Below, piece after piece: positions 27,291-36,824 of a stretch of DNA of 64,000 bases. The notes below the pieces were generated by a model. It searched no databases. It was not told where the DNA came from and saw only the letters and a program-made list of their open reading frames with translations. A program made the position numbers and the translations under genes. Within the stretch, counting starts at the first letter, position 1; each line of letters starts with the position of its first letter. The stretch lies in contig CAUWIT010000013.1 in NCBI GenBank assembly GCA_963558965.1, positions 1 to 64,000 on the forward strand, read 5' to 3'. The DNA is from Gallibacter sp963558965. GTDB taxonomy: Bacteria; Bacillota; Clostridia; Peptostreptococcales; Anaerovoracaceae.

Positions 27291-27731
27291 TTATAAGTTT
27301 TCCATAATTATAGTTACAGGCCCATCATTTACAAGAGAAACCTGCATATCTGCACCAAAAATACCAGTGGCAACATGCTCAATCTGTTTTTTTGCCTCGG
27401 AAACGATATAATCGTAAAGAGCTTCAGCCATGTCAGGTTTACCTGCATCTACAAAGCTAGGTCTGTTTCCTTTTTTACAATTACCGTAAAGGGTAAATTG
27501 TGATATCAGTAAAAGCTGGCCGTCTATATCCTTAAGAGAAAGATTCATCTTATCATCTTCGTCACTAAATATTCGTAAATTTAAAAGTTTTTTAAAATAT
27601 TTATTGGCATCTTCTTTTGTATCTTCGTGTCCAACACCTATAAGCACAACTAAACCTTGGTCTATTTCACCGCAGACTTTACTATCAACTGAAACTGAGG
27701 CTTCTTTGACACGTTGTATAACAAATTTCAA
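27291..27731 (-). CDS. dtd: D-aminoacyl-tRNA deacylase
   Basis: Dtd frees tRNA from wrongly attached D-amino acids and glycine. The 146-aa length is normal. The catalytic motif SQFTLYGNCKKGNRPSF and the C-terminal NDGPVTI motif (the trans-Gly-cis-Pro-like pair) are intact. Its start is 3 bp after the LysR stop, so the two are co-transcribed. The neighbouring AKR gene follows 25 bp later. Confidence 0.96.
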   Translation of the reverse strand: MKFVIQRVKEASVSVDSKVCGEIDQGLVVLIGVGHEDTKEDANKYFKKLLNLRIFSDEDDKMNLSLKDIDGQLLLISQFTLYGNCKKGNRPSFVDAGKPDMAEALYDYIVSEAKKQIEHVATGIFGADMQVSLVNDGPVTIIMENL

Positions 27732-27734
27732 ATT

Positions 27735-28652
27735 TTAGCCCTCCCTTCTGTGAAGAACATAATCTTTAAAAGCTTCGGCAATAGGTGAAAGATATATTTT
27801 TTTACGGTAAGCCATATAAAAAGTTCGCTTGCTGTCGTACTCTTTTATTTTGTAGCTTTTAATACCCATAGCAAAATCTTTTTCACCGATAGCAGAACTT
27901 GAAACAACTGAAGCACCAAGACCTGTAGCTACAGTTTTTCTAATAACACCGATACTGTTAATGCGAGCAACGATATTTAAACTGTTTTCCTTATAGCCAT
28001 TTTCCTTTAGAAACATTTCAAAAGATTCTTTGGAATGGCTTGTTTCTCGCCATGCAGAACCTTGTTCACGCCATAGAAACGGTTCGTTTATAAAGTCTGC
28101 AATAGAAATAGTATCACCTTCGATTTTACCTGCTGGTCTTGTATTAGAAACGATAAGTCTTGGTTCGTCTTCAAAAACAGGCTCGTAAATAAGTTCGTCA
28201 CTTCCAATAGAACCGACAAACCCAATTTCACCAATACCGTTAATTAAGTTTTCACGAACTTGACTACTATCTGATTGTTCAACTGTATAATGAACATCTT
28301 TGTGAAGATCGCTAAAGCCTTTTAGCATCCAAGGTACAAAATCCTGTCCAGGTGTACTTGAAGTTTGGATTTCAAGAACTCCTTTTAGATTTTCAGCCTC
28401 ATTTGAAAAGGTACTTAGGGCATGATCTCTAGTAGCAATTATTTCTGTTGCATATCTGTAAAATGTTTTTCCTTGAGGTGTAGGTGTTATACTTTTGCCT
28501 TGTCTATCAAGTAGAGTTACACCTAACTCGTTTTCTAAGCTTCTTATATGTACACTTATTGTAGGTTGTGTAAGATAAGTAGCATCTGCCGCTTTGGAAA
28601 AACTCTTGTACTTGACTACATTTACAAATGCTTCAATCTGTTTAAAATCCAT
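27735..28652 (-). CDS. LysR-family transcriptional regulator
   Basis: The 305-aa protein has the N-terminal winged helix (MDFKQIEAFVNVVKYKSFSKAADATYLTQPTISVHIRSLE, split across helices 1-3) and a periplasmic-binding-like effector domain from about residue 90, starting LEIQTSSTPGQDFVP. That effector start resembles the CysL/YeiE and selenium-associated LysR group, a likeness by eye only. It heads a minus-strand operon with dtd and the AKR gene and is divergent from a nuclease lipoprotein. I could not define a clear T-N11-A operator in the 199-bp intergenic region. Confidence 0.92.
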   Translation of the reverse strand: MDFKQIEAFVNVVKYKSFSKAADATYLTQPTISVHIRSLENELGVTLLDRQGKSITPTPQGKTFYRYATEIIATRDHALSTFSNEAENLKGVLEIQTSSTPGQDFVPWMLKGFSDLHKDVHYTVEQSDSSQVRENLINGIGEIGFVGSIGSDELIYEPVFEDEPRLIVSNTRPAGKIEGDTISIADFINEPFLWREQGSAWRETSHSKESFEMFLKENGYKENSLNIVARINSIGVIRKTVATGLGASVVSSSAIGEKDFAMGIKSYKIKEYDSKRTFYMAYRKKIYLSPIAEAFKDYVLHRREG

Positions 28653-28776
28653 AAATTTTACCTCTTGTTTTTCTTAATATATCCCCAATGTTACTATATT
28701 ATATATTACTGTAACAATTAATGCTATATAATAATTGTATTATTTTTAACTAAAAAAAACATTTGTTTGCTTTCTA

Positions 28777-28806
28777 TTGATTTGCACAAGTAAATCAAGG
28801 TATAAT
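28777..28806 (+). promoter_or_regulatory. Sigma-A promoter of the nuclease lipoprotein gene
   Basis: TTGATT (28777-28782), 18-bp spacer, TATAAT (28801-28806), 45 bp before the ATG at 28852. An in-frame ATG inside this promoter is therefore not the start. Confidence 0.75.
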
Positions 28807-28851
28807 ATCGGAGTGCAAAGTACAATGATTATGAGTAGAAAGGGAGTAGAA

Positions 28852-29769
28852 ATGTATAATAAATTAAAAGCAAAGAAAATTGTCATTCCTGTAATAATGG
28901 CTATGATATTGATGATTACAGGGTGCAGCGCAGGTGATTTAGCAGGTGGCAAAGACCAGAGTAAATCAAGTGCAAAAAGTGTTGAAAGTGTAGAAAATGT
29001 TGAAGAATACAGTGGCGAGCCTTATACGGTGATAAATGATAATCAGCCGGATTTCGATGAGAGCGAACTTACAACTAAAAGCTATGAGGAGTACAGCGAG
29101 CTTGATGAGCTAGGCAGATGTGGGGTAGCTACAGCAAATGTTAGTAAGGATACTATGCCTACTGAAAAAAGAGGGGCAATAGGACAGGTAAAACCAAGTG
29201 GATGGCACACTGCAAGATACGATAGCGTTATAAAAGATAAGTATCTTTACAATAGATGTCACCTTATAGGTTATCAGTTAACTGGTGAAAATGCCAACGA
29301 AGAAAATCTGATTACAGGCACTCGTTATTTAAACATCGATGGTATGCTTTCTTTTGAGGATGAAGTTGCCGATTATGTTAAGTCAACTGGCAATCACGTG
29401 CTTTATAGAGTTACTCCAGTTTTTGAGGGAGACAATTTAGTTGCTTCTGGAGTGCAAATGGAAGCGATGTCTGTTGAAGATGATGGTGAGGGTGTGTGTT
29501 TCAATGTTTATGCGTACAATGTACAGCCACATGTAGTTATAGATTATGAAACAGGTGACAGCCATCTTGACAGTGAAACAGCTACAAAAGAAGAGGAACA
29601 ATCAAGTTCAGAAGGAACTTATATCTGTAATACCAATACTAAAAAGTTCCACAGACCGACTTGTTCAAGTGTTGACGATATGTCAGACAAGTATAAAAAG
29701 AAGTACAAGGGAAAAGCTCAAAGCTTAATAGACAACGGCTACAGCCCTTGTAAAAACTGCAATCCGTAA
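28852..29769 (+). CDS. DNA/RNA non-specific endonuclease lipoprotein with Ada-like zinc-binding tail
   Basis: The 305-aa protein has a lipoprotein signal (ITGC, Cys25), a linker, and an EndA/NucM-type domain with the active-site motif YNRCHLIGYQL (His137) and the metal-binding Asn region NANEENLITGTRYLN. The end, NTNTKKFHRPTCSS and SPCKNCNP, matches the Cys4 zinc module seen in Ada and at the C-terminus of surface nucleases. It would digest DNA outside the cell for nutrition, biofilm control or DNA uptake (inference). The ATG at 28852 has AAAGGGAG 6 bases upstream. Confidence 0.88.
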   Translation: MYNKLKAKKIVIPVIMAMILMITGCSAGDLAGGKDQSKSSAKSVESVENVEEYSGEPYTVINDNQPDFDESELTTKSYEEYSELDELGRCGVATANVSKDTMPTEKRGAIGQVKPSGWHTARYDSVIKDKYLYNRCHLIGYQLTGENANEENLITGTRYLNIDGMLSFEDEVADYVKSTGNHVLYRVTPVFEGDNLVASGVQMEAMSVEDDGEGVCFNVYAYNVQPHVVIDYETGDSHLDSETATKEEEQSSSEGTYICNTNTKKFHRPTCSSVDDMSDKYKKKYKGKAQSLIDNGYSPCKNCNP

Positions 29770-29850
29770 GGTTAAGTGTAGTTTGGATTGTAAATAGGCG
29801 ATACTAAAAATCAAGTGCAATAAGGATATATTTGTGATAAAATAAACGTT

Positions 29851-32049
29851 ATGGAATATTTGAAAAATTTAAATGAAAAACAGCGCGAAGCGGCGCTTAA
29901 AACAGAAGGCCCGTTGCTAATTTTAGCAGGTGCAGGCAGCGGTAAAACAAGTACAATGACAAGGAGAATAGCTCATCTAATCAAAGGGTGTGGAGTTTCT
30001 CCTTACAATATTTTAGCAGTAACATTTACAAACAAAGCTGCAAATGAAATGAAAGAAAGGGTAGAAGATTTATTAGGCGGCAGCGTCAATATGTGGATTA
30101 TGACATTTCATGCGGCATGTTTGAGAATACTAAGAGCAAATGCAGAGCTACTAGGTTATACAAATTCTTTTGTAGTTTACGACCCGGTAGACCAAAAAAC
30201 TGTTATTAAAAATATATTAAAAGAAAGAGGTATTGAAGAGAAAAAATTCCCAGTACCTTCTATTTTGTCTGCAATTAGCAAGGCAAAGGAAAATTCTATT
30301 TCTCCGAGAAGTATGCTAGAAAACCCAAGTAATTTCAAAGAAGAAATAATAGGAAAAGTCTATACGGATTACGTTAAGATACTTAAGAAAAACAACGCTA
30401 TGGACTTTGATGATTTGCTTTCAAATACAGTAAAGCTATTTGAGGAAAACCCAGATATACTTGCTAAATATCAGGATAGATTTAGATATATTATGGTGGA
30501 TGAGTACCAGGATACAAATAAGATACAGTACAAATTTATAAGCATGCTTGCTGAGCAGTATCAAAATATTTGCGTAGTAGGTGACGACGACCAGTGTATA
30601 TATCAGTGGAGAGGTGCTGATATTTCAAATATTTTAAACTTTGAAAAGGATTTTCCGGGAGCTGAGGTTATAAAGCTGGAACAAAATTATAGATCTACAG
30701 GAAATATTTTGGCAGCAGCTCACAGCGTTATTGAAAAAAATCATAATCGTAAAAATAAAAAGCTATGGACTGAAGCCGAAGAAGGCCACAAAGTCATTTA
30801 TTCTAGATTAGATGACGACAAAATGGAAGCAAATTACGTAAGCCAAGAAATCGATAGATTGAAGCGTCTAGACCGCAAATTCAGTGACTTTGCAATTTTG
30901 TATAGAACAAATACTCAGTCAAGAAATTTTGAAGATGCTCTAGCAAGAAGGGATATACCTTACAGAGTTGTTGGTGGCACTAGATACTACGACCGCCTTG
31001 AAATCAAAGATATGGTTGCATATATGCGACTAGTTTTAAATCCGTCAGATGAACTGGCTTTAGTCAGAGTTATAAACTCACCAAAACGAGGCATAGGCCC
31101 TACAACAGTTGAAAAACTTAAGGGAGTTGCACAGACTACAGGAATGACTATGTTTAGCCTTTTACAGGATGAAGATGTCTTAGGTAGTCTCAGCTCAAAG
31201 GCTGCAAAAAGCGCTCGTGAGTTTGCACAGCTTATACAAAAATATCACGATGAAAAAGACAACTTGAGAGTATCAGATATATATGATGGTCTACTAGGAT
31301 CATCAGGATATTTAAATGCTCTTGAAGAACAAAACAACTTAGAAAGCGAAGCTCGTATTGAAAACCTACTAGAATTTAAATCGGTTATTTACGATTTTGA
31401 AGAGGAGAACGATATACAGCTACACGAATTCCTTGAAAAAATAGCTCTTTTATCAGATATTGACAACCACGATAGCGATGAGGATGCAGTAACCCTTATG
31501 ACTATGCACAGCGCAAAAGGACTTGAGTTTCCTTTTGTATTTATGCCAGGTATGGAAGACGGACTTTTCCCAGGTTGGAGAAGTTTGGATTCACTTGATG
31601 GCCTTGAAGAAGAACGCAGACTTTGCTATGTAGGTATGACTCGTGCAAAGGAAAGATTATGTCTTACAAGTGCAAGTTATCGTATGATGTACGGTAAGGG
31701 AAACTTTACAAGAGAATCACAATTTTTAAGAGAGCTTAATCCAAAATTAATAGAGGGTGACGGAGTTTTACGCAGAAAAAATGAAGCGAGACTTGGAGAA
31801 AAGAAATCCATAGATGGATTTGGACAATCAACTCCATTTGAGCCTTTTAACCAATACAAAATGGCTAAACGAGAAGTTAAGCAAAAAGCAAAAGTTAAAC
31901 AGACTTTTGTGGCAGGAGACAGAGTTAAACACACTAAGTTTGGCGAAGGCCAAGTTTTAAGTATTGATGGAACAGTTGGTATTGTAAGATTTGATACTGT
32001 AGGTGAAAAAAAGATGGCGATGGATATTGCGCCACTAACTAAAATATAG
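29851..32049 (+). CDS. pcrA: UvrD/Rep-family DNA helicase PcrA
   Basis: PcrA is a 3'-5' helicase in repair and replication. The 732-aa protein shows LAGAGSGKTSTM (motif I), VTFTNKAANEMKER (Ia), VDEYQDTN (II), DDQCIYQWRGAD (III), LEQNYRS (IV), MTMHSAKGLEFPFVF (V) and YVGMTRAKERL (VI), and a small C-terminal KOW-like end. No Shine-Dalgarno sequence precedes the ATG; an extended -10 (TGATAAAAT) ends 7 bp before it, so the mRNA may be leaderless. ligA follows 11 bp later, the usual pair in Firmicutes. Confidence 0.96.
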   Translation: MEYLKNLNEKQREAALKTEGPLLILAGAGSGKTSTMTRRIAHLIKGCGVSPYNILAVTFTNKAANEMKERVEDLLGGSVNMWIMTFHAACLRILRANAELLGYTNSFVVYDPVDQKTVIKNILKERGIEEKKFPVPSILSAISKAKENSISPRSMLENPSNFKEEIIGKVYTDYVKILKKNNAMDFDDLLSNTVKLFEENPDILAKYQDRFRYIMVDEYQDTNKIQYKFISMLAEQYQNICVVGDDDQCIYQWRGADISNILNFEKDFPGAEVIKLEQNYRSTGNILAAAHSVIEKNHNRKNKKLWTEAEEGHKVIYSRLDDDKMEANYVSQEIDRLKRLDRKFSDFAILYRTNTQSRNFEDALARRDIPYRVVGGTRYYDRLEIKDMVAYMRLVLNPSDELALVRVINSPKRGIGPTTVEKLKGVAQTTGMTMFSLLQDEDVLGSLSSKAAKSAREFAQLIQKYHDEKDNLRVSDIYDGLLGSSGYLNALEEQNNLESEARIENLLEFKSVIYDFEEENDIQLHEFLEKIALLSDIDNHDSDEDAVTLMTMHSAKGLEFPFVFMPGMEDGLFPGWRSLDSLDGLEEERRLCYVGMTRAKERLCLTSASYRMMYGKGNFTRESQFLRELNPKLIEGDGVLRRKNEARLGEKKSIDGFGQSTPFEPFNQYKMAKREVKQKAKVKQTFVAGDRVKHTKFGEGQVLSIDGTVGIVRFDTVGEKKMAMDIAPLTKI

Positions 32050-32060
32050 GTAAAATTTAC

Positions 32061-34025
32061 ATGGATAAAAGAAATAAAATTATAGAACTAGTAAAAAAAT
32101 TAAATGAAGCTTCAAAAGCTTACTACAAAGAAGATGTTGAAATTATGTCTAATTTGCAGTACGACAAGCTATACGAAGAACTAGAAAATCTTGAAAAAGA
32201 AACAGGCATAGTTTTATCAAATAGCCCAACACAAAAAGTGGGCTATGAAATTTTAGAAACCTTGCCAAAAGAAGCACATAAAAGCAGGATGTTAAGCCTT
32301 GATAAAACCAAGGAAGTAGCTCAGCTTGAAAGCTGGCTTGGCAATCAAAAAGGGCTGCTTTCATGGAAGCTAGACGGACTAACAGTTGTTTTAACATATG
32401 AAAATGGACAGCTTGTAAAGGCTGTAACAAGAGGTAACGGAGAAGTTGGCGAAGTAGTTACATCAAATGCAAAAGTATTTGAAAATGTGCCAGTTAGCAT
32501 ACCATTTAACAGCGGTACATTGACTTTAAGAGGCGAAGCATTTATTAAGTACTCCGACTTTGAGCAAATCAACAGAGACATTCCTGAGGTAGACGCTAAG
32601 TACAAAAATCCTAGAAACCTTTGCAGCGGCTCTGTTAGACAGCTAAATACGGAAGTGACAGCTAAGAGAAAAGTAAACTTTGCAGCATTTTCATTGAGCG
32701 AAATAACTGGTGAAAACCTTCCTGATTTTGAAAATTCAAGAATGACTCAGTTGCGATGGCTAGAGTCACAAGGGTTTGAAGTTGTTGATTTCTATCAGGT
32801 TACATCAGCAGATATTGGAAAAAGAGTGGAATGGTTTGAAAAAGAAATCGAAAATATGGATATTCCTTCAGATGGACTTGTATTGTTATTAGATGATATA
32901 GCTTACGGAGAGTCACTTGGAAACACTGCAAAATTCCCGAGAAACGCAATTGCATTTAAGTGGAAAGACGAGATTGCGGAGACTACATTGAAAGAAATCG
33001 AGTGGAGTCCTTCACGAACTGGCCTTATAAATCCTGTTGCGATTTTTGAACCTGTGGAGCTTGAGGGAACTACTGTTACAAGAGCTTCAGTCCACAATAT
33101 AAGCATTTTAAAAGAATTAAAACTTGGAATAGGGGATAAGATAACAGTTTACAAGGCTAATATGATTATCCCGCAAATAAGTGAAAACTTAACTGGATCA
33201 TCTAATGTAAAGATACCGGATAAGTGTCCAGTTTGCGGCGGGGATGCTGTAATAAAAAATGATAATGGCGTTGAGACTTTGGTATGTGTAAATCCAAATT
33301 GCCCAGTGAAAAAAATTAAATCTTTTTCACTTTTTGTTAGCAGAGATGCTATGAATATAGAAAATTTATCTGAGGCTACTTTGGAAAAATTTGTAGCTCA
33401 TGGATTTATTAGACAATATACAGATTTGTTTACGCTGGATAACTATAGAGAGGAAATTATCTCTATGGAAGGATTTGGGGAAAAGTCATACGAAAACTTG
33501 ATTGCAGCTACGAAAAAAGCTAGTGTAACAACTCCTGCAAGACTTTTATACGCACTTGGAATATCTGGTATAGGTGTTGCAAATGCAAAAGTTATAGCAA
33601 AAGCAGCAGGACAAAACTGGGAAAAGATAATGAATTTAACAGAGGATGAGCTACTTGCAATTGACGGTATTGGAGATGTTATGGCTAAGGCCGTAGTAAG
33701 CTTTTTTGCCGACGAAGAAAACAGAGAAATGCTAAGTAAACTTCTTGAGGAAATATCTTTTGAAGAGGTTGAAGTATCAACAGAAGTAGCAACATTGGAA
33801 GGCAAAATTTTCGTTATAACAGGCAGCTTAAATCATTTTGATAACAGAAATCAGTTAAAAGAAGAGATAGAAAAAAGAGGTGGCAAAGTTACAGGTTCTG
33901 TAAGTAGTAAAACTGACTACCTTATTAACAACGATAAAATGTCTGCTTCTTCAAAGAATAAAAAAGCTAAGGAGCTTGAAATTCCAATTATTTCAGAAGA
34001 AGACTTTTTAGATATGATAAATTAA
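32061..34025 (+). CDS. ligA: NAD-dependent DNA ligase
   Basis: LigA seals nicks using NAD+. The 654-aa protein has the Ia domain at the start, the adenylated Lys in SWKLDGLTVVL, the Cys4 zinc site (CPVCGG ... CVNPNCPVKK), helix-hairpin-helix repeats (ISGIGVANAKVI, IDGIGDVMAKAVV) and a C-terminal BRCT domain. It is followed 20 bp later by an AIR-synthase-like gene. Full length and all motifs present. Confidence 0.97.
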   Translation: MDKRNKIIELVKKLNEASKAYYKEDVEIMSNLQYDKLYEELENLEKETGIVLSNSPTQKVGYEILETLPKEAHKSRMLSLDKTKEVAQLESWLGNQKGLLSWKLDGLTVVLTYENGQLVKAVTRGNGEVGEVVTSNAKVFENVPVSIPFNSGTLTLRGEAFIKYSDFEQINRDIPEVDAKYKNPRNLCSGSVRQLNTEVTAKRKVNFAAFSLSEITGENLPDFENSRMTQLRWLESQGFEVVDFYQVTSADIGKRVEWFEKEIENMDIPSDGLVLLLDDIAYGESLGNTAKFPRNAIAFKWKDEIAETTLKEIEWSPSRTGLINPVAIFEPVELEGTTVTRASVHNISILKELKLGIGDKITVYKANMIIPQISENLTGSSNVKIPDKCPVCGGDAVIKNDNGVETLVCVNPNCPVKKIKSFSLFVSRDAMNIENLSEATLEKFVAHGFIRQYTDLFTLDNYREEIISMEGFGEKSYENLIAATKKASVTTPARLLYALGISGIGVANAKVIAKAAGQNWEKIMNLTEDELLAIDGIGDVMAKAVVSFFADEENREMLSKLLEEISFEEVEVSTEVATLEGKIFVITGSLNHFDNRNQLKEEIEKRGGKVTGSVSSKTDYLINNDKMSASSKNKKAKELEIPIISEEDFLDMIN

Positions 34026-34045
34026 ACAGATAAGAGGAAAAATAA

Positions 34046-35038
34046 ATGTTAAAAGTAGGAAAACTTGATAGTGATCTATTAAAAAAAATAGTTTTCGATA
34101 AAATTAGATATAGAAGACCAGAGGTAAAAGTTAGACCAGGTATTGGTGAAGATTGTGCTGTAGTTGATTTTGGCGATTGCGATTGCGTTATGTCAACAGA
34201 TCCAATTACGGCAGCTGTAAGTGAAATCGGTAGATTGGCTATACATATTACTTGTAACGATATTGCAAGTAACGGAGTAGAGCCAGTTGGTATTATGCTT
34301 GCAGCTATGCTACCCGAGGGAACTACAGAAGAAGATATTGAAAATATTATGGGACAAGCTGGAGAAACAGCTGCCCAGTTAGGTGTGGAAATTATAGGCG
34401 GTCATACGGAAATAACTATGGCGGTAAACAAACCTGTTATCGTATCAACTGCAATAGGTATAAGCGATAAAAAAGTATCAAACTCTGCAAGCGATATGAT
34501 AGAAGGAGATGTTATTTTAATGACTAAGCGTGCAGGGATTGAAGGTGCAGGTATTATCGCATCTGATTTTGAACACGAACTTGAAGATTATCTATCAAAG
34601 GAAGATATACTACATGCGCAAAGTTTCTTAAAAGAAGTAAGTGTAGTAAAAGAAGGAGTTGCAGCTGGTAAAATTGGAACTCACGGTATGCATGATGTTA
34701 CAGAAGGTGGCATTTTAGGTGCCGTTTGGGAAATGTGCACTATCTCAGGATTAGGCTGTGTCGTCTACTGTGACGATATACCTGTTGACTCTGTTACAGT
34801 TAGAATATGCGATTATTATGATATCGATTGTCTAAGACTGATATCAAGTGGTTGTATGTTAATAGTAGCGGAAAAATCAAAGAAAGAAGAAATTATGACA
34901 GCTATTACAAATGCAGGTGTTGATGTTATGGAAATAGGATTTATAACTTCTAAAGAAGAAGGTATCCTATTAGTTGAAGATCAGGAAGTTTGGGAAATAG
35001 AACCACCTGCAAGTGATGAATTATATAAAGTTGTGTAA
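34046..35038 (+). CDS. AIR synthase-related protein (HypE/ThiL/PurM fold)
   Basis: The 330-aa protein has the PurM-type ATP-binding N-domain (RPGIGEDCAVVDFGD, STDPITAAV) and the C-domain (LMTKRAGIEGAGIIASD, MHDVTEGGILGAVWEM). It most resembles HypE-like proteins but does not end in the PRxC tail with the modified cysteine of HypE, and it lacks the Sec/Cys-Lys pair of SelD. No hyp or thi genes are nearby. It is an ATP-using enzyme of unknown substrate; gene order after ligA is the only clue. Confidence 0.78.
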   Translation: MLKVGKLDSDLLKKIVFDKIRYRRPEVKVRPGIGEDCAVVDFGDCDCVMSTDPITAAVSEIGRLAIHITCNDIASNGVEPVGIMLAAMLPEGTTEEDIENIMGQAGETAAQLGVEIIGGHTEITMAVNKPVIVSTAIGISDKKVSNSASDMIEGDVILMTKRAGIEGAGIIASDFEHELEDYLSKEDILHAQSFLKEVSVVKEGVAAGKIGTHGMHDVTEGGILGAVWEMCTISGLGCVVYCDDIPVDSVTVRICDYYDIDCLRLISSGCMLIVAEKSKKEEIMTAITNAGVDVMEIGFITSKEEGILLVEDQEVWEIEPPASDELYKVV

Positions 35039-35044
35039 ATATTA

Positions 35045-35073
35045 TTGACTTTAGGGCAATTTACTAGTATACT
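35045..35073 (+). promoter_or_regulatory. Strong sigma-A promoter of the SRP RNA gene
   Basis: TTGACT (35045-35050), 17-bp spacer, TATACT (35068-35073). The predicted start, about 35081, agrees with the RNA's paired 5' end. Confidence 0.9.
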
Positions 35074-35086
35074 TTAACGAGTGATT

Positions 35087-35232
35087 GCCTTTTGGCAGCT
35101 CTATATTATGGTTTGGGTCCTGCGCAACGAGGTCCTGTGAACCTTGTCAGGTCCGGAAGGAAGCAGCAATAAGCAGATTATCTTGTGTGCCGCAGACAAG
35201 CCTTCTCCAGACGTATAGGGCTGCCAAAGGGC
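35087..35232 (+). ncRNA. ffs: Signal recognition particle RNA
   Basis: The Ffh-binding core is clear: GTCAGGTCCGGAAGGAAGCA with AGCAGATT and the opposing GGTCCTGTGAACC. The ends pair closely: GCCTTTTGGCAGCTCTATA with TATAGGGCTGCCAAAGGGC, giving a 19-bp closing helix with few wobbles. The RNA is about 146 nt, between the short 4.5S form and the long Bacillus form. A near-consensus promoter lies just before it, and dnaX starts 27 bp after it; the same ffs-dnaX-ybaB-recR order is common in Clostridia. Confidence 0.95.
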
Positions 35233-35258
35233 AAATTTTATTTAATGGGGTAAAATTT

Positions 35259-36794
35259 ATGTACAAAGCTTTATATCGTGAATACAGGCCAGAGGTTTTC
35301 GGTGAAATGCTCGGCCAGGAACATATAGTTAAAATATTGAAAAATCAAGTTGCATCAGGTAATGTAGGTCATGCTTACTTGTTTTGTGGAACAAGAGGTA
35401 CAGGTAAAACAACAACAGCTAGACTGTTAGCTAAAGCTGTCAACTGTCTAAGCGATGGAGATAAACCCTGCGGCCAGTGTGCAAATTGTAAAGCTATACA
35501 AGAAGGGACATTTATCGATTTAATCGAAATAGATGCTGCTTCAAATAATGGTGTAGATGATATAAGAAACTTGCGTGAAAGCGTAAACTTCCCGCCGGCA
35601 GTAGGTAAAAAAAAGGTATATATTATAGACGAAGTTCATATGCTTTCAAAAAGTGCCTTTAATGCATTTTTAAAAACGTTGGAAGAACCGCCAGAGTATG
35701 TAATGTTTATTTTGGCAACTACAGAGCCTCACGATTTGCCTCAGACAATTTTATCAAGATGTATGCGCATGGACTTTAGAAGAGTTTCCGAAAAAGCATT
35801 GATGGAACGTATGAGTCAGATATGCGACGATAGAAATATAAGTGTTGAGCCAAGTGCTCTTGCTATTGTGGCGGCCAATGCAGACGGTTCAGTTCGTGAT
35901 GGATTGACACTTTTGGATCAGTGTATTTCCGGTCGAGAAGGTGAAATCACTAGAGACGATGTGCTTGATGCTTTAGGTGCTGTAGGCGAAGACACTTACA
36001 TAGATTTAGTAAATGGGATTATAAACAAAAATGTTTCAAAATGTATTTTGATTTTAAACGAGATTTTCGATGCTGGCAAAGACGCTAGACAAGTCCTTAT
36101 GGGACTTATGAACCACTATCGAAATTTGCTGTTAACAAAATACGTTAAAAACCCTGAAAATATGCTAAATATGTCCCTTGAAAATGTACAAAGGGTAAGG
36201 GAGCAAAGTGAAGTTTTGGATTTGGCTGATATAAACGATGCTATTATCGAGCTTTCCCAGACTAGCAGTGAAGTTGCAAACAGTACCCAGCCCCGCATTT
36301 TGTTGGAACTGGTCGTTGTGAAACTAGCTTCAGGCCTAGCCTATACGCAGCCAGTACCCAGGCAAGTGAGACCACAAGAAAATGTCATTCCTAAGGCAGT
36401 AAAGGCTCCAGCAAGAATGACAAGTGAAGTGCCAAAGGTTGCTGATGTTAAGGTAGACAGCAGCGCTCCATACGCCAATGCCGATTTGGAAACAGTTTGG
36501 GACAATATCACACAGGTGGCAGCTAGTCAATCGGCAGACTTAAATGTTGTAAGAAACTGCACAGATCCGTTAAGCATGTCAGCTGGTGAAATCGTTGTTC
36601 ATTCGAAAAACGATACGGTAACTAAAATGTTAAAGCACTACCAAAACATGTTTTTAGAAATTTCAAAAGAATTGACAGGGGCACCGAAACATATAGTTGT
36701 GGCCGATAAAAACAAAAATCAAAGGGAAGAAAATATTGAAGATATAGCTGATAGAGCACAGGATTTGCTTGGTATCAGCGTTGAAATAAAATAA
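35259..36794 (+). CDS. dnaX: DNA polymerase III gamma/tau subunit
   Basis: DnaX is the clamp-loader motor. The 511-aa protein begins MYKALYREYRPEVFGEMLGQ, has the P-loop CGTRGTGKTTTAR, zinc cysteines CGQCANCK, DEVHMLSK, SRC motif (TILSRCMRMDF) and a collar domain. The C-terminal third is short, so a long tau tail is absent. An in-frame extension of 58 codons to 35085 would lie inside the SRP RNA and is not coding; GGGG precedes the ATG at 35259. ybaB and recR follow. Confidence 0.96.
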   Translation: MYKALYREYRPEVFGEMLGQEHIVKILKNQVASGNVGHAYLFCGTRGTGKTTTARLLAKAVNCLSDGDKPCGQCANCKAIQEGTFIDLIEIDAASNNGVDDIRNLRESVNFPPAVGKKKVYIIDEVHMLSKSAFNAFLKTLEEPPEYVMFILATTEPHDLPQTILSRCMRMDFRRVSEKALMERMSQICDDRNISVEPSALAIVAANADGSVRDGLTLLDQCISGREGEITRDDVLDALGAVGEDTYIDLVNGIINKNVSKCILILNEIFDAGKDARQVLMGLMNHYRNLLLTKYVKNPENMLNMSLENVQRVREQSEVLDLADINDAIIELSQTSSEVANSTQPRILLELVVVKLASGLAYTQPVPRQVRPQENVIPKAVKAPARMTSEVPKVADVKVDSSAPYANADLETVWDNITQVAASQSADLNVVRNCTDPLSMSAGEIVVHSKNDTVTKMLKHYQNMFLEISKELTGAPKHIVVADKNKNQREENIEDIADRAQDLLGISVEIK

Positions 36795-36824
36795 AAGTTT
36801 TGAATTTACAGGAGGGAATATAAA

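Noticed and set aside
34046..35038. SelD or HypE
   Set aside because: It lacks the catalytic Cys/Sec-Lys of SelD and the C-terminal cysteine of HypE; only the shared fold can be claimed.
35085..35258. N-terminal extension of dnaX by 58 codons
   Set aside because: The extension lies inside the SRP RNA gene, and DnaX homologues begin at MYKALYREYRP.
35608..35616. A8 run in dnaX as a gamma/tau frameshift site
   Set aside because: It lies in the ATPase domain just before DEVHMLSK; slipping there would give a non-functional fragment, unlike the known sites after the collar.
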